This document shows positions 1 through 5,023 of a DNA stretch of 5,023 bases, piece by piece (the first letter of the stretch is position 1; each line of letters opens with the position of its first letter). The notes beneath the pieces are model-generated. The model saw nothing but the letters and a program-made list of their open reading frames with translations. It did no database searches and was not told the DNA's origin. A program made the position numbers and the translations under genes. The stretch comes from Bacteroidota bacterium (lineage in GTDB: Bacteria; Bacteroidota; Bacteroidia; NORP154): NCBI GenBank assembly GCA_002401055.1, contig NVRZ01000267.1:1-5023 (forward strand), read 5' to 3'.

Positions 1-234
1 GTTTATGGAGTAAAAGCGGGATTGGGTTTCCGGTTACCCCAACAAAATCTAACAAGCTGGATCTTCTTTATAGGGTACGACAGAAAAACTTTTACCGTTG
101 GATATAGCTATGATTATCCAGCTTCAGCTCGGAATAAGGTAAATAGTGGAAGTCATGAAGTCAGTCTTCTAATCCGATTGAACAATAAAGACAATTCGGA
201 AAAAATTAAAGGGGTTAAACAGATAAATTTCTAG
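1..234 (+). CDS. PorP/SprF-family type IX secretion outer-membrane protein, C-terminal fragment
   Basis: This is the 3' end of a gene that starts outside the window. The frame is open from base 1 and gives 77 residues before a TAG stop at 232-234. The end of the fragment has the hallmark of the PorP/SprF family: an alternating beta-strand pattern containing V-G-Y-S-Y-D-Y (residues 33-39), then a short loop and S-G-S-H-E-V-S-L (49-56), followed by a basic tail ending in phenylalanine. A terminal aromatic residue is typical of outer-membrane beta-barrels. Family members are usually about 300 residues or more, so roughly three quarters of the protein is missing from view. Known members (PorP, SprF) are outer-membrane partners of the T9SS or of gliding adhesins. 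Which substrate this one serves cannot be told from the fragment. It converges on the CotH gene with only 3 nt between the stops. The family call is from recalled motifs, not a search. Confidence 0.8.
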   Translation, partial: VYGVKAGLGFRLPQQNLTSWIFFIGYDRKTFTVGYSYDYPASARNKVNSGSHEVSLLIRLNNKDNSEKIKGVKQINF

Positions 235-237
235 AAT

Positions 238-2817
238 TTATTTCGTCACAACAATCTTAGTAGTCTCCTCCTTTTCATCAGCTCGGAATTGAAGAAAGTA
301 AACACCAGGCGCGAGGTCATCATTCAAGCTCAGCCGCACCTCGTAATTTCCTGATTCCTTTTGTCCGTTGATGTTTGAAAAATTTACTACTTCAACACCA
401 TACAAAGAATATAATTTAAGGCTGACTTCCATCTCCTCATTCAACTCATACTGAACATTAAGGTGTGAATTTACAATTGCCGGATAAGAGCTAAAACCAA
501 ATCCATTTTCTGGGTTGTATATGCCAACAGGAGGCGTAAATACCGCAACCAATGTGTCAGATTGTGAAAGGGTTATCCTAGCGCTGGCGCTGTCGGTTGA
601 AGGACTTATAACATTGCCTGATGTAGTTTGCCACTCAATGAAGGAGTTGCTTCCAATTGGAATTGCCTGCAGAAGATTGTCCATATTCCCGAAATAATTG
701 CCCGTCCAGGGGAAGTTGGTCAATGTGAGCGTGTTGAAATCAATCGTTCCTGCCCCTGCAGGTTCCACTAAAACAGTTAGTGGATAAGGGCCTGTCAAGT
801 TAAAGCAATTGACCATTCCGTCGTCCAGCAAGGTGCAGCGTTGCTCAATGAAGCTTCTAAGAGTAGATACATTCGAATTCCACTCAGTCATGCTCCCTCC
901 CCAACGAGCAATGTGTCTGGGCATTTCAGGAGCAATGGTGGCTACCATGCTGTCAATGGTATTCAGCATATTGTCGCAGGTGTAAACTGTATTCATCAAA
1001 TCTGCCTGCCGAGAATAGTAGAGTTGTTGAAACTCAGAGCTTTCTGCTTGAAGTTTCAAAAATATCTTTTCGTGCTTTCCAATATTCTCATTCTGCCACC
1101 AGCCAGTTCCGAAAAATTGGTCCATATAGTTACTGATATCATCTATATCACAGGGTTCTGCCGTGGGGCTGCTATTGGGTATATTGGTATAGTTAATATA
1201 ATAATCCCAGGTAGCGTCCATATCCCAAACGATGTAACCCCATTTTTTGTGGTTTCCAAGCGAATCCAATCCTCTCCACCATCCAGTATTATAATTCAAC
1301 CAGTCTTTGGCAACCGAATTAAGGTTTGTGATAAAATAATCACATAAGCCTTTAACCTGAATATTATCCTTTACCACCTGATAACTTCCAGGAATACTCA
1401 TGTCATTGTTCATAATGAAGTCGCGCAACACGGCCCAATCGTCAAATGCCTGCTGGCCACCATATTCAGCTTCCGTAGCATCCCAGGTGCTGAGAAATTG
1501 AATATCGTATTTTCCTTGCTTATAATATTCCTTTATGTAATCGTGATCCACTGGCCGTTCGCGTAAACCATATACACCCCAATACTGCCCATTCAAATAG
1601 ACGATAATGCGCTCAACAGCTCGAACATCTAGTTTCATACCACCTTCTAATGCCAAGGTGTGCACATACTCATCCCGAATATGTGTTGCACCGACGTGGT
1701 CAAAGTCTGGGGTATTTGAGGGCGCTTCAAGTGACGGATAATTATCGTCACCTGATGCCCGCATCATAAATCGTTGGTACTGATTTCTCGTAGAATAATG
1801 AAAAAGCTGTGCGTTAACGGCTTTGTTGTGTCCCATCTCATCTCTCGATACCCAATCAAGGCTCCTTTGGTCGAGCACCCACGAGTCCTGACCATGCCTA
1901 TTTAAATCTCCATAAGAACTGGCTACCCGCACTCCGTTGATATCAAAATATTCAATTGAACCAATTGGAATTTCTACACCATCATTCGCATCATTAGCCA
2001 ATTCTAGGAGTGAATCCGCACCAATCGATATAACCGCGAGGCTAAAGGTGTCATCGATAAAGTAAGTATTGCTTTCCACGCGTCCCGGTAACACCAAGGG
2101 GTCGTTACTATAAACTCTTGCCTTTACAATTTGCGTACTGCTAACAGAAAGAGCCGTCGTGTAAGGAGTAGAAGTGTTTGTTGGAGCTGTTCCATCGGTT
2201 GTATAGTAGATAGCAGCATTAGGTTCAAAAGTTTGAATGGTTACGGTCTGTGTTCCCGAGTAAAAACCGCCAATCAAAGACATTGATGCGTCGACCGCAT
2301 ATCCGTTGAACATAGGTGCTGCGTTATTTGATGAACCTGGAGTTGGAGAAGTACAAGTCATCCAAGTGGGGCTTCCGTCTTGTGATCTGGCATTAGAGTT
2401 TTCTACGAGGGTCATGGTAAGTGGTAATTGCTCTGAAATAATACCAGACGAATATGTTAGAACCACCCAATCTTTTCCCGTGGTTTGTGATAATTTAAAA
2501 TTGGTATGATAATCATTTCCAATAATAGTGTCTCTTCCCGAGCACCAAAACCTTGCAAATCCGCCTGCTGCAACAAAAATTCCTACTGGAATTTGCCATT
2601 TCGTAGGTTTACCTGGTTTATCGGAGAGGAACATGCCTGCGAGATTTACTGTCAATCCTGTGGGATTGTACAGCTCAATCCAATCTTCGGTCTTCCCGTT
2701 ATTGTCTAAAAACTGATTGAGGTTGGATGCGGAATACTCATTAATTAATACTTGAGCTGAAGTGTCGGCACCCAAAACTGAAATAATAAGTAGGAGAAAG
2801 AGCAATTTGTGCTTCAT
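238..2817 (-). CDS. secreted CotH kinase family protein with lamin-tail and T9SS sorting domains
   Basis: The 859-residue product starts at the ATG at 2817. A TTG four codons upstream is also in frame, but the ATG directly precedes a standard signal peptide (M-K-H-K, hydrophobic residues 5-16, cleavage near residue 21 in A-D-T-S-A-Q). Visible order: lamin-tail domain (about 24-165, with V-L-I-N-E-Y and D-W-I-E-L-Y-N), chitobiase-type C-terminal domain (about 178-254, with G-G-F-Y-S-G and Y-Y-T-T-D-G-T-A-P-T), CotH domain (about 258-665), a beta-rich repeat-like domain (about 679-762, with V-E-P-A-G-A-G) and a T9SS type A sorting domain (about 775-859, with P-G-V-Y-F-L-Q and terminal K-I-V-V-T-K). 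CotH hallmarks are M-R-A-S-G-D-D (352-358), I-R-D-E-Y (380-384), Y-L-N-G-Q-Y-W-G-V-Y (407-416), R-E-R (419-421) and the acidic W-D-M-D-A-T-W-D (531-538), which resembles the metal-binding motif of CotH kinases. In Bacillus, CotH is an atypical spore-coat protein kinase; the target here is unknown. It is probably exported by Sec, then secreted or surface-attached through the T9SS. The domains suggest a cell-surface or matrix role, but this is inference. No frameshift is seen. Confidence 0.93.
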   Translation of the reverse strand: MKHKLLFLLLIISVLGADTSAQVLINEYSASNLNQFLDNNGKTEDWIELYNPTGLTVNLAGMFLSDKPGKPTKWQIPVGIFVAAGGFARFWCSGRDTIIGNDYHTNFKLSQTTGKDWVVLTYSSGIISEQLPLTMTLVENSNARSQDGSPTWMTCTSPTPGSSNNAAPMFNGYAVDASMSLIGGFYSGTQTVTIQTFEPNAAIYYTTDGTAPTNTSTPYTTALSVSSTQIVKARVYSNDPLVLPGRVESNTYFIDDTFSLAVISIGADSLLELANDANDGVEIPIGSIEYFDINGVRVASSYGDLNRHGQDSWVLDQRSLDWVSRDEMGHNKAVNAQLFHYSTRNQYQRFMMRASGDDNYPSLEAPSNTPDFDHVGATHIRDEYVHTLALEGGMKLDVRAVERIIVYLNGQYWGVYGLRERPVDHDYIKEYYKQGKYDIQFLSTWDATEAEYGGQQAFDDWAVLRDFIMNNDMSIPGSYQVVKDNIQVKGLCDYFITNLNSVAKDWLNYNTGWWRGLDSLGNHKKWGYIVWDMDATWDYYINYTNIPNSSPTAEPCDIDDISNYMDQFFGTGWWQNENIGKHEKIFLKLQAESSEFQQLYYSRQADLMNTVYTCDNMLNTIDSMVATIAPEMPRHIARWGGSMTEWNSNVSTLRSFIEQRCTLLDDGMVNCFNLTGPYPLTVLVEPAGAGTIDFNTLTLTNFPWTGNYFGNMDNLLQAIPIGSNSFIEWQTTSGNVISPSTDSASARITLSQSDTLVAVFTPPVGIYNPENGFGFSSYPAIVNSHLNVQYELNEEMEVSLKLYSLYGVEVVNFSNINGQKESGNYEVRLSLNDDLAPGVYFLQFRADEKEETTKIVVTK

Positions 2818-2964
2818 TACGTGAATCAATAGATTAGTTTTTTTAAATATTTATTTCCCCACGTCAACAATACATCTGAGCCTTAAAGGTAGCGATAATA
2901 TCAGAGAAGCATTATATTGCGAACACTCTTAAATTTACATTGGGTTCTATAAATATTAAGTAAA
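2818..2964. promoter_or_regulatory. divergent intergenic region between the CotH and TPR genes
   Basis: These 147 bp lie between two outward-reading starts, so promoters for both genes are expected here. The segment is AT-rich. It contains a perfect 10-bp palindrome TAAATATTTA at 2844-2853, 27 nt upstream of the CotH ATG, and a short odd palindrome GATAATATC at 2894-2902. Partial matches to the Bacteroidota -7 element (TAnnTTTG) occur at 2930-2937 on the plus strand (TAAATTTA) and at 2891-2884 on the minus strand (TACCTTTA). Both lack the final G, and neither has a TTTG box at a good distance upstream, so no exact promoter is called. Neither gene has a clear Shine-Dalgarno sequence; the TPR start follows the A-rich stretch AAATATTAAGTAAA. 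Confidence 0.5.
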
Positions 2965-4365
2965 ATGTTAGCACGAGTTGTTCTTCTTGTAACTGCCCTG
3001 ACGTTAGTGTCGGTTAATGCTAATCCGAGCAAGGCGGATAATATTGATTCGCTACAGAATGTTCTTGTGAACACTATCCAAGACACATCAAAAATCAATC
3101 TATTGTTTGCAATAGCGGAAGAAGTTTACCTATGGAATTTGGATTCAGCGCTGGTAATTATTCAAGAGGTGATTTATGTAGCAGATAATTCATTACAGGA
3201 TTCGGTTGACTTGCCTGAACGGCACAAGCTGACCTTGCTTACCGATCTGGCAAGCGGTCTTAATAATATTGGATATATCTATAAATTTAAGGGAGATATT
3301 TCAAATGCGTTGGAAAGTTATTTTTCCAGTCTTAAAATATCCGATAAGATCAATGATCAGGTAGCGGTGGGAAATTTATACAATAACATTGGTATGATTT
3401 ACGACGGGCAAGATGACAAAGAGAAGGCGTTACGTTATTATCAAGATGGGTTGCAAGTGTTGGAGCAAGCTGGATCGATGCGGCATGTAGCTTTCGTCCT
3501 AGAAAATATTGGAATACTTCATGATAATAATGGCGATTTGGAAAAGGGGTTTGAATGCTATGGGAAAGCATTGAAGATCAGGCAAGACTTAAAAGATAAT
3601 CGAGGTATTGCATTATCATATAACAACATTGCATACTATTATCACAAAACAGGCAAAATGGAAGAGGCTCTTGATACTTCTATGAAGGCACTTGAATTGT
3701 TTAAAGAGATAAATGATAAACGTGGTATAGTCGGAACTCTAACGAGTATAGGCTGGATATATCTGGATATGGGTGAATATGATAAGGCGCATTTATCTCT
3801 TTCCCAATCATTGGAGAAGGCGAGAACACTTGGTTATCCCGCGTATATCAAGCGTGTTGCTAAGCTACTAAGTCAGCTATATAAGGAACAGGGTAAATAC
3901 GAAAAGGCCCTTGTGATGTACGAAGAACACATAACAATGAGGGACAGTATTGTCAACCAAAAAAATGAGAAGACTGCAATTAGACAAGAAATGAAATATG
4001 AATTTGAGAAAGCCCAAATTGTAAAAGAGCAAAATGAAAAAGAAACGATGAGAGTAGGGATGGAAGCGCAGCAAAGGCGAGACAACCTTCAGTACTCGGT
4101 GATATTGATCGCAATTCTTACGCTTTTCGGTGGCGTATTAATGTTAGGATTTGTGAATGTTGGCCCAAGAATGGCGGAAGGCATTATTTTCTTTTCATTT
4201 TTAATACTGTTCGAATTCTTTTTGGTGTTAGCTGATCCTTACATTGACAAATGGAGTGGTGGGGCGCCGGGGTTCAAACTATTGTTCAACGCTGGGATAG
4301 CAGCTCTAATATTTCCCTTGCATGCTTTTTTTGAAACAAAGCTAAAGAGAAGAATTAGCGAGTAA
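2965..4365 (+). CDS. exported membrane-anchored TPR protein without an output domain
   Basis: The 466-residue product begins with a likely signal peptide (residues 1 to about 20, hydrophobic core 5-17). Six tetratricopeptide repeats follow in exact 40-residue register at 93, 133, 173, 213, 253 and 293, marked by N-N-I-G-x-I-Y, G-D/K-x-x-x-A-L and similar positions. A charged segment rich in E, K and Q (about 326-373) should form a coiled coil. Three hydrophobic helices come next (about 376-397, 404-423 and 437-455), and the protein ends in a short basic tail, K-L-K-R-R-I-S-E. With an exported N-terminus this places the TPR array in the periplasm and the tail in the cytoplasm, consistent with the positive-inside rule. 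Bacteroidota have many proteins with this TPR, coiled-coil and membrane plan that continue into a histidine kinase, LytTR or HTH domain. This one stops after the last helix, so it may bind a partner or act as a scaffold. The start ATG lies just after an A-rich leader. It converges on the small gene ending at 4406. The specific function is not recognised. Confidence 0.9.
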   Translation: MLARVVLLVTALTLVSVNANPSKADNIDSLQNVLVNTIQDTSKINLLFAIAEEVYLWNLDSALVIIQEVIYVADNSLQDSVDLPERHKLTLLTDLASGLNNIGYIYKFKGDISNALESYFSSLKISDKINDQVAVGNLYNNIGMIYDGQDDKEKALRYYQDGLQVLEQAGSMRHVAFVLENIGILHDNNGDLEKGFECYGKALKIRQDLKDNRGIALSYNNIAYYYHKTGKMEEALDTSMKALELFKEINDKRGIVGTLTSIGWIYLDMGEYDKAHLSLSQSLEKARTLGYPAYIKRVAKLLSQLYKEQGKYEKALVMYEEHITMRDSIVNQKNEKTAIRQEMKYEFEKAQIVKEQNEKETMRVGMEAQQRRDNLQYSVILIAILTLFGGVLMLGFVNVGPRMAEGIIFFSFLILFEFFLVLADPYIDKWSGGAPGFKLLFNAGIAALIFPLHAFFETKLKRRISE

Positions 4366-4405
4366 TAATCTTAATACGAAGAGCGGATTTAACCTCTGAA
4401 GTATG

Positions 4406-4729
4406 CTAGTCCCATACTACAATGTCAAATTTTATAGCGACGTACATTTTGGTTGGAAAGAAAGGGTTAATAATTGGAATCCTAACTAATTTTACGGCAC
4501 CAATGATAATGTTCACATAGCCCGTGATAGTCCATCTTGGAATTGTATGTGTATAAACTAATTTGCAATCGAATACGCTGTCAATACCACCTCCTGTTTC
4601 GCAGATTTCCGGGGCAACGAAGTCAAGTGTTCTCCCTCTGATGTTTGGCTCACCAACACCTACATCAATCACCTTAGCCTTTCCAGATAAGCTGTCAGTA
4701 TTTATTAAAATTATCTTGACTCTTGCCAT
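4406..4729 (-). CDS. small uncharacterised protein, paralog of the upstream gene, with an insertion
   Basis: This 107-residue protein has no recognised family. Residues 1-58 align with residues 1-59 of the neighbour at 4752-4991 with a single one-residue gap and about 20 identities by eye. The shared positions include the M-A start, N10, S15-G16, V20-I21, G26, P28, F-V-x-P, the triple glycine G-G-G-I (46-49), S51 and L-V (57-58). The C-terminal strand Y-V-A-I-K-F-D-I-V (96-104) matches Y-I-A-I-S-M-E-V-I in the neighbour. Between these blocks it carries about 27 extra residues, rich in I, V, P and aromatics. The pattern suggests a small beta-rich fold. There is no signal peptide and no convincing membrane helix, so a cytoplasmic location is likely by default. 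It starts 22 nt after the upstream stop and is probably cotranscribed with it. The paralogy itself is the best evidence that both reading frames are real genes. Function unknown. Confidence 0.75.
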   Translation of the reverse strand: MARVKIILINTDSLSGKAKVIDVGVGEPNIRGRTLDFVAPEICETGGGIDSVFDCKLVYTHTIPRWTITGYVNIIIGAVKLVRIPIINPFFPTKMYVAIKFDIVVWD

Positions 4730-4751
4730 GAATAAGATGCTAAAAAATCTT

Positions 4752-4991
4752 CTAAGAAATAACTTCCATACTAATAGCTATGTACTCATCTTTATTCGTA
4801 CTTCCTTGCGGACCTACTAAGCGAGCTCTATAAGTGCTGCCAATGCCTCCTCCGATTACGGGCATCCTCGGTTCCACAAATCTTATGTGGTCATTGATGT
4901 TCAAGGGTGGGTCACCTGTTTCAAATTCAATTACTTCCACAAGTCCGGAAATTTCATTTGCGTTTTTCGTAACTATTCTAATAACTGCCAT
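4752..4991 (-). CDS. small uncharacterised protein, first gene of a paralogous pair
   Basis: This 79-residue protein starts at the ATG at 4991 and ends with TAG at 4754-4752. I do not recognise the family. It has alternating hydrophobic residues near the N-terminus (M-A-V-I-R-I-V), an acidic middle (V-I-E-F-E-T-G-D-P-P), the segment R-F-V-E-P-R-M-P (37-44), a G-G-G-I-G-S turn (47-52) and a final strand Y-I-A-I-S-M-E-V-I. The whole length is matched in the downstream neighbour apart from that protein's insertion. It contains no cysteine, signal peptide or membrane segment. The two genes lie in different reading frames, so the similarity reflects duplication and not readthrough. Only 32 nt of upstream sequence are visible, without a clear promoter or Shine-Dalgarno site, so whether another gene precedes it in an operon is unknown. 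Confidence 0.75.
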   Translation of the reverse strand: MAVIRIVTKNANEISGLVEVIEFETGDPPLNINDHIRFVEPRMPVIGGGIGSTYRARLVGPQGSTNKDEYIAISMEVIS

Positions 4992-5023
4992 GGTCAGGAA
5001 TTTTAGATTATTCTTTACAATTA

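Noticed and set aside
841..1347. 168-codon open frame on the plus strand
   Set aside because: It lies entirely antisense to the CotH domain coding region, its translation has no family features, and the opposite strand encodes a clearly recognisable protein.
2818..2829. Upstream TTG start for the CotH gene, adding four residues
   Set aside because: The ATG at 2817 gives a standard signal peptide beginning M-K-H-K. The extra residues before it add nothing and TTG is a weaker start.
2884..2937. Bacteroidota-type promoter boxes (TAnnTTTG-like) on both strands
   Set aside because: Both matches lack the last base and no TTTG element lies at a suitable distance upstream, so an exact promoter call is not justified.
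2901..3098. 65-codon minus-strand frame overlapping the TPR gene start
   Set aside because: It is antisense to the signal-peptide region of the TPR gene and has no recognisable features.
4400..4418. Hairpin AGTATG / CATACT (6-bp stem, 7-nt loop) at the end of the small minus-strand gene
   Set aside because: The stem is short and AT-rich and no T-run follows on either strand, so it is not a convincing terminator.
4741..4763. Possible terminator between the two small genes (TCTT-AG-AAGA then six T on the minus strand)
   Set aside because: The stem would have only four base pairs and a 2-nt loop, too weak to terminate. The 22-nt spacing fits cotranscription better.
4563..4820. 85-codon plus-strand frame over the small paralog pair
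   Set aside because: It is antisense to both small genes. The protein-level similarity between the two minus-strand products shows which strand is coding.

Overview
The window looks like chromosomal DNA of a Bacteroidota bacterium, probably of the Flavobacteriia/Cytophagia type. Three things support this: a C-terminal type IX secretion (T9SS) sorting domain ending in a K-I-V-V-T-K-like tail, the tail of a PorP/SprF-family outer-membrane protein, and moderately AT-rich DNA whose starts lack clear Shine-Dalgarno sequences but sit behind A-rich leaders. I cannot name the species.

Layout. Positions 1-234 (+) hold the last 77 codons of a PorP/SprF-like protein that begins outside the window. It meets tail to tail, with 3 nt between stop codons, a large minus-strand gene (238-2817). 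That gene encodes a secreted, multidomain CotH-kinase-family protein: signal peptide, lamin-tail domain, chitobiase-type C-terminal domain, CotH domain, a small beta-rich repeat domain and a T9SS sorting domain. A 147-bp AT-rich divergent intergenic region (2818-2964) separates it from a plus-strand gene (2965-4365) for an exported, membrane-anchored TPR protein with six 40-residue repeats, a coiled coil and three C-terminal membrane helices. After a 40-bp convergent gap, two small minus-strand genes (4406-4729 and 4752-4991) encode proteins that are clearly paralogous to each other and that I do not recognise.

How the genes may work together. The CotH protein should leave the cell through the T9SS and end up on the surface or in the medium. 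The PorP/SprF protein belongs to a family tied to the T9SS and gliding, so the two may share a secretion theme, although they are convergently transcribed and therefore not one operon. The TPR protein is built like the sensor half of a Bacteroidota signalling protein but ends without an output domain. The two small paralogs look like a two-gene transcription unit reading towards the TPR gene. Nothing in the sequence links them functionally to the other genes. They are the least explained part of the window.

I see no tRNA, rRNA, CRISPR array, insertion sequence or convincing rho-independent terminator.
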